This document shows, piece by piece, positions 8,165-16,816 of a DNA stretch of 64,000 nucleotides; position 1 is the stretch's first letter, and every line of letters begins with the position of its first letter. Source of the DNA: UBA1479 sp002706405. Lineage in GTDB: Bacteria > Pseudomonadota > Alphaproteobacteria > Rhodospirillales > Casp-alpha2. The DNA lies in NCBI GenBank assembly GCA_963972255.1, contig CAXATO010000014.1, positions 49,978-113,977 on the forward strand. The letters are read 5' to 3'. Both the position numbers and the translations under genes were made by a program. Below the pieces are notes generated by a model. That model had not been told where the DNA came from. It saw only the letters and a list, made by a program, of their open reading frames with translations, and ran no database searches.

Positions 8165-8440
8165 ATGAGCGAGGACCAAGAGCAGGGCAACAGCACGCGC
8201 CGGTACTGGCTTGACGATCAGAAGAACGTGCGAAAGATCATAATCGCGCTTTTCATCGTCTGCGGACTGCTTTTCCTGGCCGACGGGTTTTATGAAAAGC
8301 ATTCCCACTTCGGGTTCGAGAATATTTTCGGCTTCTATGCGATCTATGGGTTTGTCATGTGTGTCGCCCTAGTGGTTGCCGCAAAAGTGATGCGCATCTT
8401 TCTAATGCGGGACGAGGATTATTATGACCGTGATCGGTAG
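8165..8440 (+). CDS. small two-helix membrane protein of the antiporter operon
   Basis: A 91-residue protein with a charged N-terminus, a helix near residues 25-41 (IIIALFIVCGLLFLADG), a second near 57-75 and a basic-acidic tail ending DRDR. A GAG-type ribosome site precedes ATG 8165, which lies 2 bp after the previous stop; its 3' end overlaps the next gene by 17 bp. It has no named family that I recognise. Its place between two D-type subunits suggests an accessory or assembly subunit of this Mrp variant (inference). Confidence 0.85.
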   Translation: MSEDQEQGNSTRRYWLDDQKNVRKIIIALFIVCGLLFLADGFYEKHSHFGFENIFGFYAIYGFVMCVALVVAAKVMRIFLMRDEDYYDRDR

Positions 8441-10130
8441 CATCAATCCGGGCTTGATCCTTATCCTAGGCGCGCTGCCGGCGCTCCTACTGCCCTCGGT
8501 CATTAGACGCGTCTACATCCTCGCGCTGCCGATTGTCGGCTTCATGCTCGTCCACCAGTTAGAGCCGGGAACGCTGGTGACCATGGAAGCCTTCGGCATG
8601 ACGCTGGAGCCTTTGCAAGTTGATCGCCTGTCCATCGTATGGGGCTACATTTTCAATATCGCAGCGTTTTTGGGTCTTCTGTTCGCATGGCACGAGCGCG
8701 ACATGCTGCAGCAGGTTTCCGCGCTGGTGTACGCGGGTGCGGCCATCGCCGCGGTATTCGCGGGCGACTTGGTGACACTGTTCGTATTCTGGGAACTCAC
8801 CGGGGTATCTTCGGTGTTTCTCATTTGGGCATCCAGGACCCCGGAAGCCTATCGGTGCGGCATGCGCTACTTGGTGATTCAGGTCACATCCGGCGTCATC
8901 TTATTGGCCGGAGCGATCATCTGGTACGCAGATACAGGTTCTATCGACTTCGGCCATATCGGCATCGATTCCATCGCCGGAAAACTGATCCTGGTGGCGT
9001 TCGGAATCAAATGTGCGTTTCCGCTTCTGCACAATTGGCTGCAGGACGCCTATCCGCAGGCAACCGTGACCGGAACCGTTATCCTCAGCGCATTCACGAC
9101 CAAACTTGCAGTATACGCACTCGCACGCGGCTTCGCCGGAACCGAAGCCTTGATCTATATCGGAGCGACCATGACCGCGTTCCCAATCTTCTACGCGGTC
9201 ATCGAGAACGACCTTCGGCGCGTTCTGGCCTATTCACTCAATAACCAACTCGGTTTTATGGTCGTAGGCGTGGGAGTTGGAACGGAATTGGCTTTGAACG
9301 GCACAGCGGCCCACGCGTTCAGCCACATCCTGTACAAGGCACTCCTGTTCATGTCGATGGGGGCGGTATTGTTCAGAACCGGCACTTGTAAGGGATCCGA
9401 ACTCGGCGGGCTTTACAAATCCATGCCCTTAACGACCGGATTTTGCATCATCGGCGCGGCTTCCATTTCGGCGTTTCCTCTTTTCTCCGGTTTCATTTCG
9501 AAATCGATGATTCTTACGGCCGTTGCCGAAGAGCATCGCTGGTTCATCTGGGGAACGCTGCTGTTCGCATCGGCAGGCGTTTTCCATCACTCCGGCATCA
9601 AGATTCCCTATTTCGCGTTCTTCGCGCATGACAGCGGACGCCGCGTCAAGGAAGCCCCCTGGCACATGTTGCTGGCCATGGGACTTACGGCGTTCCTGTG
9701 CATCTTTATCGGCGTTTATCCAACGGCGCTATACGACATCCTGCCCTACGCCGTCGATTACAAGCCCTACACGTCGTATCACGTGATTCAGCAGTTACAG
9801 CTTTTGATGTTTTCAGCACTTGCCTTCACGGTGTTGATGCTGACGCGCATCTATCCCCCGGAACTTAGATCCACCAACCTGGACACCGATTGGTTCTACC
9901 GGATTGCCGGACCTTTCGTCGTCGACCGCCTGGTAAATGGACTGGCGGCCATCGGCAACGCCGTCGAAGCGACACTGACCAAGGTTGTGGTCGACACGAT
10001 CACGGTCATCCGCCGCCACCATGGGCCCGAAGGCTTCATGGCGAAGACATTGCATCTCAGTTCGATGGTGTTCTGGGTGGTGGCCGTGCTGGCCTTTGCG
10101 CTGATCCTGGATTTCGCCCGCGGAATCTAA
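8424..10130 (+). CDS. Mrp-type antiporter D-like subunit, third copy
   Basis: A 568-residue ND5/ND4-like protein with about 14 helices plus a C-terminal extension. Retained channel residues are Glu124 in FVFWELTG, Lys196 in GIKCAFPLLHNWL, the Lys in AFTTKLAVYAL, the Lys in HILYKALLFM and the Lys in GFISKSMIL. After the core (about residue 470) there is an amphipathic stretch of about 70 residues and a final helix (VFWVVAVLAFALILDF), reminiscent of the lateral helix region of NuoL. It starts inside the previous gene, so translation is coupled, and it is the last gene of the operon. Confidence 0.92.
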   Translation: MTVIGSINPGLILILGALPALLLPSVIRRVYILALPIVGFMLVHQLEPGTLVTMEAFGMTLEPLQVDRLSIVWGYIFNIAAFLGLLFAWHERDMLQQVSALVYAGAAIAAVFAGDLVTLFVFWELTGVSSVFLIWASRTPEAYRCGMRYLVIQVTSGVILLAGAIIWYADTGSIDFGHIGIDSIAGKLILVAFGIKCAFPLLHNWLQDAYPQATVTGTVILSAFTTKLAVYALARGFAGTEALIYIGATMTAFPIFYAVIENDLRRVLAYSLNNQLGFMVVGVGVGTELALNGTAAHAFSHILYKALLFMSMGAVLFRTGTCKGSELGGLYKSMPLTTGFCIIGAASISAFPLFSGFISKSMILTAVAEEHRWFIWGTLLFASAGVFHHSGIKIPYFAFFAHDSGRRVKEAPWHMLLAMGLTAFLCIFIGVYPTALYDILPYAVDYKPYTSYHVIQQLQLLMFSALAFTVLMLTRIYPPELRSTNLDTDWFYRIAGPFVVDRLVNGLAAIGNAVEATLTKVVVDTITVIRRHHGPEGFMAKTLHLSSMVFWVVAVLAFALILDFARGI

Positions 10131-10147
10131 ACCGCCGACGACGGCGC

Positions 10148-10951
10148 CTACTGCTCTTCGATGCGCAGATTGACGTCCATTTCCTCGAGCCCCCCGCCGG
10201 AGCGCAAGCCCCGGATCGGGCAGGCCGTGCCGTAGTCCAACCCCAGGGCCAACCGAATGTAGGCATCCGTCGCGCATTGGTTGTTGGCCGGATCGAAGCT
10301 GACCCAGCCCAGACCTTCGACCAGGGTCTCGGCCCAGGCATGGCTCGCCAGATGGCTGTCGTTGCCCTGCCCCGCCGCCAGGTATCCGGAAACATAACGC
10401 GTCGGCAATCCCAGGTGCCGGGCGGCGGCGATGAACAGATGGGCCTGGTCCTGACACACGCCCTTGCCGGCGGCGAGCGCCTCGGCGGCATTGGTCTCCA
10501 CCGTGGTCTTGCCCGACTGGTATTGCACGGCCTCGGCGACGGCGGCCATCAGCATGTGCCCTGCCGACAACGCGCCTTCCGAGGCGAGAACCTTGGCGAC
10601 GGGTTTGGCGAACTTGCGGATCGCGTCGTCCGCCTCCGTGTAGTCCGTGGGGGTCAGGAAGATATCGGCGGGCAGGCCGTCGTCCATGGGCAAGATGCCG
10701 TTGGTGTCCGACGTCGTGATTTCGCCGGTCACGGTCACCCGCACCTCGTCGTGTTCGCCGTCGAAGGTCGCCACATGGGCATGATTGTCGAACCCGTCGG
10801 TCCAGGGCGTCAGCCGCCCCGTCGCCGTGATGTCCCACTGGCGCACCCGCTGGCACAGGTCGGCGCGCGGGGTCATCCGAATGTACTGAATCGAATGGGT
10901 CGCCGCTTCCGCGAACTTGAACTGGGTGACGTGGTTGACGGTCAGATGCAT
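10148..10951 (-). CDS. transglutaminase-like cysteine protease of an amidoligase cluster
   Basis: A 267-residue protein with a bacterial transglutaminase N-terminal beta domain (residues 1-100) and a transglutaminase-like catalytic core. The catalytic triad is visible: Cys166 in GKGVCQDQAH, His204 in SHAWAE and Asp220 in VSFDPANN. It is the last gene of a three-gene minus-strand operon with an alpha-E protein and an ATP-grasp protein. In such clusters the transglutaminase is thought to trim or transfer a small peptide product made by the ATP-grasp enzyme; this comes from comparative genomics, with no direct evidence here. Confidence 0.93.
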   Translation of the reverse strand: MHLTVNHVTQFKFAEAATHSIQYIRMTPRADLCQRVRQWDITATGRLTPWTDGFDNHAHVATFDGEHDEVRVTVTGEITTSDTNGILPMDDGLPADIFLTPTDYTEADDAIRKFAKPVAKVLASEGALSAGHMLMAAVAEAVQYQSGKTTVETNAAEALAAGKGVCQDQAHLFIAAARHLGLPTRYVSGYLAAGQGNDSHLASHAWAETLVEGLGWVSFDPANNQCATDAYIRLALGLDYGTACPIRGLRSGGGLEEMDVNLRIEEQ

Positions 10952-10958
10952 GACGCAC

Positions 10959-11903
10959 TCATTGGATCATCAGGAAGTCTTTTTGGATCTGCAGGCTCAG
11001 ATCGTGCAGGCCTGCCCGGAAGTCTTCCAGGAACCGCGCCATACCCGTGCGGTAGACGCGTTCGATGCGCGCTGACTGCAGACGGTTCAACAGGTCGCGT
11101 GCCTGCTCGAAGCAGCGCGACCGCGGGCGCAGGCCTTCGAGAACCTGGCAAATTTCCTCGACGCAGGCCATGACGGAACGTGGGATTTCTTCGTTCAGGG
11201 TCAGCAGTTCGACGACCCGGCGCGGATCGATCTGGCTTTTGTAGATTTCCCGATAGGCCTTGTAGGCATTGACCGACCGCAGCAGCGTGCCCCACTGGTA
11301 ATAGTCGAGGGTCGCCGTGTCCTCGCGCGAAATGGGGCCTGTCGGCTTGAAGGTATGGGCCCGGGCGGCCAGCAGGCGAATGGTGTTTTCCGCCCGCTCG
11401 ATGAACACGCCCATGCGCCAGAATTCAAAGGCTTCGCCGCGTCGCATGGTGCCGTGGGCAACGCCGCGGAACAGGTGCGAGCGCACCTTGATCCACTCCA
11501 GGAATTCGTGATGCCCCATGTCCTGCATGTCGGCATAGGTGACCTTTGCAATGTCCAGCCAGGTGGAATTGATGGTCTCCCACATATCCGTGGTCAGCAC
11601 ATGGCGCGTCGCGCGCACGTTTTCCCGCGCCGACCACACACAGGACCGGATGCTCGACGAATTGTCGCGATCCAGCACCATGTAGGTCAGCACCGGATCG
11701 GTCTTGAAGGAATCGTATTTCGCCAGATAGGCGTTGCGCTCGGTCTCGGACTGGAACAACCCTTCCCACAGGCCCGCCTGCGCCCCGCGCCGTGCCGGCA
11801 ACAGGGACATGTGATACAGCCCGGTCAGAAGGCGCGCGGTATTCTCCGAACGCTCCATATAGCGCGCCATCCAGAACAGATTATCGGCCGTGCTCGAAAG
11901 CAT
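10959..11903 (-). CDS. alpha-E domain protein
   Basis: A 314-residue all-helical protein of the alpha-E (DUF403) family, recognised by the N-terminal STADNLFWMARYMERSENTARLL and the internal GVFIERAENTIRLLAAR repeat of the same motif. The family occurs almost always beside circularly permuted ATP-grasp proteins, as here, and is predicted to help synthesise or modify a peptide-like metabolite. It starts about 20 bp after the ATP-grasp gene and ends 7 bp before the transglutaminase start. Confidence 0.95.
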   Translation of the reverse strand: MLSSTADNLFWMARYMERSENTARLLTGLYHMSLLPARRGAQAGLWEGLFQSETERNAYLAKYDSFKTDPVLTYMVLDRDNSSSIRSCVWSARENVRATRHVLTTDMWETINSTWLDIAKVTYADMQDMGHHEFLEWIKVRSHLFRGVAHGTMRRGEAFEFWRMGVFIERAENTIRLLAARAHTFKPTGPISREDTATLDYYQWGTLLRSVNAYKAYREIYKSQIDPRRVVELLTLNEEIPRSVMACVEEICQVLEGLRPRSRCFEQARDLLNRLQSARIERVYRTGMARFLEDFRAGLHDLSLQIQKDFLMIQ

Positions 11904-11923
11904 GTTGTGCTCAGCCCTTCCCT

Positions 11924-13381
11924 CTATTCCTCTTCCTCGATGGCGACCGGCGCCTCAAGGACCCAGGTGTCCTTGGTGCCGCCGCCCTGCGAGGAGTTGA
12001 CGACCAATGATCCCTGCTTCAGGGCCACACGGGTCAGCCCGCCCGGCATCACCCGGGTCTTTTCGCCCGACAGCACATAAGGCCGCAGATCCACGTGCCG
12101 CGGCGCGATGCCTTCCTCGACCAGGGTCGGGCAGGTCGACAGCGCCAGGGTCGGCTGGGCGATGTAATTGTCCGGCTCCGCCTTCAGGCGGCGTTTGAAA
12201 TCATCGCATTCCGCCTTGGAGGCCTTGGGGCCGACCAGCATGCCGTAGCCCCCCGATCCGTGGACTTCCTTGACCACCAGCTCTGCGATGTTGTCGAGCA
12301 CGTACTTGAGGTCGTCCGGCTTGCGGCAGGAATAGGTCGGCACGTTCTGCAGCACCGGCTCCTCGCCCAAATAAAAGCGGATCATGTCGGGCACGAAGCA
12401 GTACATGGCCTTGTCGTCGGCAACACCGGTGCCCATGGCGTTGCACACGGTCACCCGCCCGCTGCGCACCACGGACAGCATCCCCGGCACACCAAGGGCC
12501 GAGGCCGGATTGAAGGCAAGCGGATCGATGTACTCGTCATCGACCCGGCGGTAGATGACGTCGACCCGTTTCGGGCCTTCGGTCGTGCGCATGAAGATGG
12601 AGCCGGAATCCACGAACAGATCGCGGCCTTCGACCAGCTCGATCCCCATTTCCATGGCCAGGAAGGCGTGTTCGAAATAGGCACTGTTGTACTGGCCCGG
12701 CGTCATCAGGACGACCGTGGGATCATCCACGCCCATCGGCGCCACGGCCTGCAGCGAGCGCAGCAGGTATTCGGCATAGCGGTCCACGGGGGCGACCACG
12801 GATTGGGCGAACAGGTCCGGGAACAGGCGCATCATGGTTTCGCGGTTTTCCAGCATGTAGGACACGCCGGACGGGGTGCGCACGTTGTCTTCCAAAACGT
12901 AGAAGGTCTTGTCATCGACCCGCACCACGTCAACGCCGGAGACATGGGCATAGACCCGGCGCGGCAGGTCGAGCCCCAGCATCTGCGGCTGAAAGGCTTC
13001 GTTGGTCATCACCAGTTCGGCGGGCACGATGCCGGCGCGGATGATTTCCTGTTCGTGATAGATGTCGTGCAGGAAGGCGTTGAGCGCATCGACCCGCTGA
13101 ATGGCGCCCCGTTCGAGGATGGCCCATTCATCGTGACTGATGATGCGCGGAATGACATCGAAGGGAATCAGGCGCTCGCCGCCCTCGTCCTCGCCATAAA
13201 CGGTGAAAGTGATGCCGAGCCGGCGGAACAGCAAATCCGCCTGTGCGTGCTTCTGGCGAAGCCGCTCCAAGGACTGGTCGGTCAGCCAAGCCGAATAATC
13301 TCTATAGGCCGCTCGGATGTCTCCGTTCGCGGCGTGCATTTCGTCGAAAATGTCGAGTTTCTCTCTATCGGACAAATTCAC
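11924..13381 (-). CDS. circularly permuted type-2 ATP-grasp protein
   Basis: A 485-residue soluble protein of the CP-ATPgrasp type-2 family (formerly DUF404/DUF407). Typical blocks are LIPFDVIPRIISHDEWAIL, EHAFLAMEMGIELVEGRDL, the nucleotide-binding KEVHGSGGYGMLVGP and the final DLRPYVLSGEKTRVMPGGLTRVAL with NSSQGGGTKDTWVL. Family members are predicted amide-bond-forming ligases. It is the first gene of the amidoligase operon. The upstream gap is shared with a divergent secreted protein gene. Confidence 0.95.
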   Translation of the reverse strand: MNLSDREKLDIFDEMHAANGDIRAAYRDYSAWLTDQSLERLRQKHAQADLLFRRLGITFTVYGEDEGGERLIPFDVIPRIISHDEWAILERGAIQRVDALNAFLHDIYHEQEIIRAGIVPAELVMTNEAFQPQMLGLDLPRRVYAHVSGVDVVRVDDKTFYVLEDNVRTPSGVSYMLENRETMMRLFPDLFAQSVVAPVDRYAEYLLRSLQAVAPMGVDDPTVVLMTPGQYNSAYFEHAFLAMEMGIELVEGRDLFVDSGSIFMRTTEGPKRVDVIYRRVDDEYIDPLAFNPASALGVPGMLSVVRSGRVTVCNAMGTGVADDKAMYCFVPDMIRFYLGEEPVLQNVPTYSCRKPDDLKYVLDNIAELVVKEVHGSGGYGMLVGPKASKAECDDFKRRLKAEPDNYIAQPTLALSTCPTLVEEGIAPRHVDLRPYVLSGEKTRVMPGGLTRVALKQGSLVVNSSQGGGTKDTWVLEAPVAIEEEE

Positions 13382-13512
13382 CCCGGAGCCTCAGTTGCCT
13401 TTAAACCGTAGAGCATCATTTGGTGCAGCGCAACAGAGCCGACACCGGTCCGCAACGTTTAACGGGTTGGCCTGCTAAGGTTTTCCGTGTAGAGGCGTCG
13501 GGGGGATTTGCC

Positions 13513-13932
13513 ATGTCCATTTATCCGTCTTTCACCGCCCTCGCGGTGTTCTTATTCGCCGTCGCCGCCCATGCGGCAGAGACGCCGAGGCAGGCCCTGC
13601 CCCGGGCGGAGATGCTGGAAGAGGACTCCCATCCCCATGAGGTTCAGCCCGGCCGGGAAGCCCGTTTCCATACCCTACCCGCCGCGACACCCTCCTTGCT
13701 GGACGTCAAATGCTCGTTGACCGGGCCGGCAGCCCGGGCCGCCATCGTGACGTCCGGCATGGAATTGCAGGATTGGCCGCTGCCGGGCCGTGAATTCGAC
13801 CTCGCGCCGGGGGCGACCCTGTGGCTCGACATCACCGCCGTGGTCAATCCGGGGACGACGGACGCACCTTATTTCGCATTCCGGAATCTCGATGCGTCGC
13901 GCTTGCTCTGGCACCAGTGCTATAACAATTAA
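13513..13932 (+). CDS. secreted hypothetical protein
   Basis: A 139-residue protein starting at ATG 13513. Residues 1-22 form a signal peptide ending at AHA-A, and the mature part is a beta-rich domain with two cysteines (KCSL and HQCYNN) that could form a disulphide in the periplasm. I recognise no family. It is 40 bp upstream of the dehydratase gene on the same strand but looks functionally unrelated. Confidence 0.7.
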   Translation: MSIYPSFTALAVFLFAVAAHAAETPRQALPRAEMLEEDSHPHEVQPGREARFHTLPAATPSLLDVKCSLTGPAARAAIVTSGMELQDWPLPGREFDLAPGATLWLDITAVVNPGTTDAPYFAFRNLDASRLLWHQCYNN

Positions 13933-13974
13933 AACAAGCTCCGACACCAATCAGCCCGCCAAGGAAACCTCCGA

Positions 13975-15687
13975 ATGTCCGACGAACAAACAGGCATGAA
14001 AAAAGGCCTGACCCGCTACGGCGACGACGCCTTTTCCCTGTTCCTGCGCAAAGCCTTCATCAAGGCCATGGGCTATACGGACGATGCCCTGAACCGTCCG
14101 ATCATCGGCATTGCCGATACCTTTTCCGGCTTCAACGCCTGCCACAAGACGGTACCGGACCTGATCGAGGCCGTGAAACGCGGCGTCATGCTGGCCGGCG
14201 GCCTGCCGGTGGAGTTTCCGACCATCTCCATCCATGAAAGCTTCGCCCATCCGACGTCCATGTTCCTGCGCAACCTGATGTCCATGGACACGGAAGAAAT
14301 GATCCGCGCCCAGCCCATGGACGCGGTCGTGCTGATCGGCGGCTGCGACAAGACGGTGCCGGCCCTGCTGATGGGGGCCGCTTCGGCCAATGTGCCGGCC
14401 ATCGTCTGCGTCACCGGCCCCATGGGGACCGGCAGCCACAAGGGCGAGCGCTTGGGTGCCTGCACCGACTGCCGGCGCATGTGGGGCAAGTTCCGCGCCG
14501 GCGAGATCGACGAAGTCGAGATCGAGGACATTTCCTCCAAGCTGGTGCCCACGGCAGGCACCTGCGGCGTCATGGGCACGGCCTCGACCATGGCGCTGAT
14601 GACCGAAGCCATGGGCATGATGCTGCCCGGCGGGGCAGCGATCCCGGCCTTCGCCGCCGACCGCCTGCGCCATGCGGAGGAAACGGGCACCCGCGCCGTC
14701 GCCCTAGCCAAGGAAAAAGTGACGCCGGATCAAATCATTACGCAAGCGGCCCTGAACAACGCCATGAAGACCCTGCTGGCCGTCGGCGGGTCGACCAACG
14801 GCATCGTTCATATGGCGGCCGTGGCCGGGCGCCTGGGTCTCAACGTCGATCTGGACGCCTTCGATACGATGGGCCGCGAGGTCCCCATGCTGGTCGACCT
14901 GAAACCCAACGGCAGCTACTACATGGAAGACCTGTGGAAGGCAGGCGGTCTGACCACCATCCTGCGCGAGATCGAGGACCTTCTCGACCTGGACTGCCCG
15001 ACCGTGTCGGGCAAGACGCTGGGTGAGAACCTGGCCGCCATGGCGCCCGGCTGGGATCAGGACGTCGTGCGCCCGCGCAGCAACCCCCTGTTTTCCAAGG
15101 GCAGCATGGCCGTGCTGCGCGGCAACCTGGCACCGAACGGTGCGGTTTTGAAACAGTCCGCGGCGGATCAGGGACTTTTGGTCCATGAAGGGCGCGCCGT
15201 GGTGTTCGAAAACCTGGAAGACCTGGCCGAACGCATCGACAGCGCCGACCTGGACGTGACCGCCGACGACGTGCTGGTGCTGCGCAACATCGGGCCCAAG
15301 GGCGCGCCCGGCATGCCCGAGGCCGGATACATTCCGATCCCGAAGAAATTGGCCAGTCAGGGCGTGAAGGACATGGTGCGCATTTCCGATGGCCGCATGA
15401 GCGGCACCGCCTTCGGAACGATCATCTTGCACGTCTCGCCCGAGGCCGCCGACGGCGGCCCCCTCGCCCTGGTGGAGACCGGCGACCGCATCCGCCTGGA
15501 CACCCCGAACCGCAGCCTCGAACTACTAGTAGACGAGGCCGAAATGAAATCCCGACGCGACTCCTGGACCCCGCCCCCGGCCCATCAAGGATCGGGCCGC
15601 GGCTATCTGAAACTCTATCTGGACACGGTGACCCAGGCGGAAGAAGGGGCCGATTTCGGTTTCCTGAAGGCCGTCGACGAGGCCTGA
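13975..15687 (+). CDS. IlvD/Edd family dehydratase
   Basis: A 570-residue [Fe-S] dehydratase that removes water from a dihydroxy acid to give a 2-keto acid. The three cluster cysteines typical of the family are present: Cys56 in FNACHKT, Cys124 in IGGCDKT and Cys197 in AGTCGVMGTA; the Lys after Cys124-Asp is the usual metal-site lysine. The C-terminal block VRISDGRMSGTAFG is also conserved. Substrate may be dihydroxyisovalerate (IlvD) or a sugar acid such as arabinonate or xylonate. Its isolation from ilv genes and its length near 570 favour a sugar-acid or paralogue role, but I cannot settle it. A terminator follows. Confidence 0.9.
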   Translation: MSDEQTGMKKGLTRYGDDAFSLFLRKAFIKAMGYTDDALNRPIIGIADTFSGFNACHKTVPDLIEAVKRGVMLAGGLPVEFPTISIHESFAHPTSMFLRNLMSMDTEEMIRAQPMDAVVLIGGCDKTVPALLMGAASANVPAIVCVTGPMGTGSHKGERLGACTDCRRMWGKFRAGEIDEVEIEDISSKLVPTAGTCGVMGTASTMALMTEAMGMMLPGGAAIPAFAADRLRHAEETGTRAVALAKEKVTPDQIITQAALNNAMKTLLAVGGSTNGIVHMAAVAGRLGLNVDLDAFDTMGREVPMLVDLKPNGSYYMEDLWKAGGLTTILREIEDLLDLDCPTVSGKTLGENLAAMAPGWDQDVVRPRSNPLFSKGSMAVLRGNLAPNGAVLKQSAADQGLLVHEGRAVVFENLEDLAERIDSADLDVTADDVLVLRNIGPKGAPGMPEAGYIPIPKKLASQGVKDMVRISDGRMSGTAFGTIILHVSPEAADGGPLALVETGDRIRLDTPNRSLELLVDEAEMKSRRDSWTPPPAHQGSGRGYLKLYLDTVTQAEEGADFGFLKAVDEA

Positions 15688-15721
15688 CGACCCCATCACC
15701 TGCATCCGCAGTTAAACGCAA

Positions 15722-15750
15722 CCGCCCCGGCAGTTGACCTGCCGGGGCGG
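15722..15750 (+). terminator. intrinsic terminator after the dehydratase
   Basis: A perfect 12-bp GC-rich stem (CCGCCCCGGCAG paired with its complement) with a 5-nt loop, followed by a T-rich CATTTATTTG. It lies 35 bp after the dehydratase stop and before the converging liv operon. Confidence 0.85.
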
Positions 15751-15905
15751 CATTTATTTGTGCATTATCATGTGGTTACAGGGTATTTCTCGCGCGTCGG
15801 ATTGGCCACAGGCCCTCTTGACGCTGAAAACGCCCCCTGGCTAAGAGACATTCTCGGCCCGATCGGCGCGGCGATTCCAGAAGCGTAACGGCAAGGCGGG
15901 CCGTT

Positions 15906-16814
15906 CTATCCCCCCAGGAACAGCCGGCCCACGTCCTCGTTCTCCAGGAGTTCGTCGCCGGTGCCGGCGATGGCCAGTTCACCCGAGACCAGGACATAGC
16001 CGATATCGGCGAATTCCAGGCCCTTCTTGGCGTTCTGTTCGACCATGATGATGGTCTTGCCTTCGGTATGCTGAAGATCGTCCAGAATGTCGAACACCAT
16101 GTCGATGAAGCGGGGTTCCAGCCCGATGGACGGTTCGTCCACCAGCAGAACGTCCGGGTCCATGACCAGGGCGCGGGAGATCTCCAACAAGCGGCGCTCG
16201 CCGCCCGACAGCACCTTGGCCAGATGCTTGCGCCGCTGGGCCAGGCGGTCGTACTTGGCGAACACCTTTTCCGCCGCTTCCTTCGCCTGGGCCGTGGTTT
16301 CCATGAGGAAGCCGCCCATCCACAGGTTCTCTTCCACGGTCATGTCCGGGAAGATCGATTTGTCCTGCAGGATGTAGGCGATGCCGGCGCGTTTCAGCTT
16401 CTGGTTGGCCGTCATATGGGCCACGTCCTGAGCCTGGGCGCCCTCGCCCACCAGGATGTTGCCGCCCATCACGGTGTTGAGGCCGTAAATGGCGTGCAGC
16501 ACCGTCGACTTGCCGGCCCCGTTGGGGCCGATCAGGCAGAGTGACTGCCCCTTGGCGACCTGCAGGTTGAGGCCGTGGATGATCTCCATCTTGCCGTAAC
16601 CGCAGCGCAGATCCTTCAGATTGACGAAGGGGTTGTTGTTGGCCAGGGACGCGACCTGCTCCAGCGGGACCTCGACAGCCATGGCCTTGGCCTGGCGGTT
16701 GACGTCCTCGACGGAAATGACCGCATCGACGGTTCCCATGTGATAGCCGGTGGAGCGGCGGTTCGCGGCGGCCCCGGCGGATTCGTCTTCTTTTGCCTTG
16801 GTTTCGTCGGCCAT
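15906..16814 (-). CDS. livF: branched-chain amino acid type ABC transporter ATPase (LivF)
   Basis: A 302-residue ABC ATPase, last gene of the liv-type operon. Walker A is GPNGAGKST, the signature is LSGGERR, and Walker B runs into LLVDEPSIGLEP. The first 65 or so residues are an extra low-complexity, charged leader (MADETKAKEDESAG onward) before the ABC domain starts at NPFVNLKDLRCGYGK; ordinary LivF proteins are about 235 residues. The start is set at ATG 16814, 2 bp downstream of the livG stop, because the frame further upstream belongs to livG sequence. Confidence 0.92.
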   Translation of the reverse strand: MADETKAKEDESAGAAANRRSTGYHMGTVDAVISVEDVNRQAKAMAVEVPLEQVASLANNNPFVNLKDLRCGYGKMEIIHGLNLQVAKGQSLCLIGPNGAGKSTVLHAIYGLNTVMGGNILVGEGAQAQDVAHMTANQKLKRAGIAYILQDKSIFPDMTVEENLWMGGFLMETTAQAKEAAEKVFAKYDRLAQRRKHLAKVLSGGERRLLEISRALVMDPDVLLVDEPSIGLEPRFIDMVFDILDDLQHTEGKTIIMVEQNAKKGLEFADIGYVLVSGELAIAGTGDELLENEDVGRLFLGG

Positions 16815-16816
16815 GA

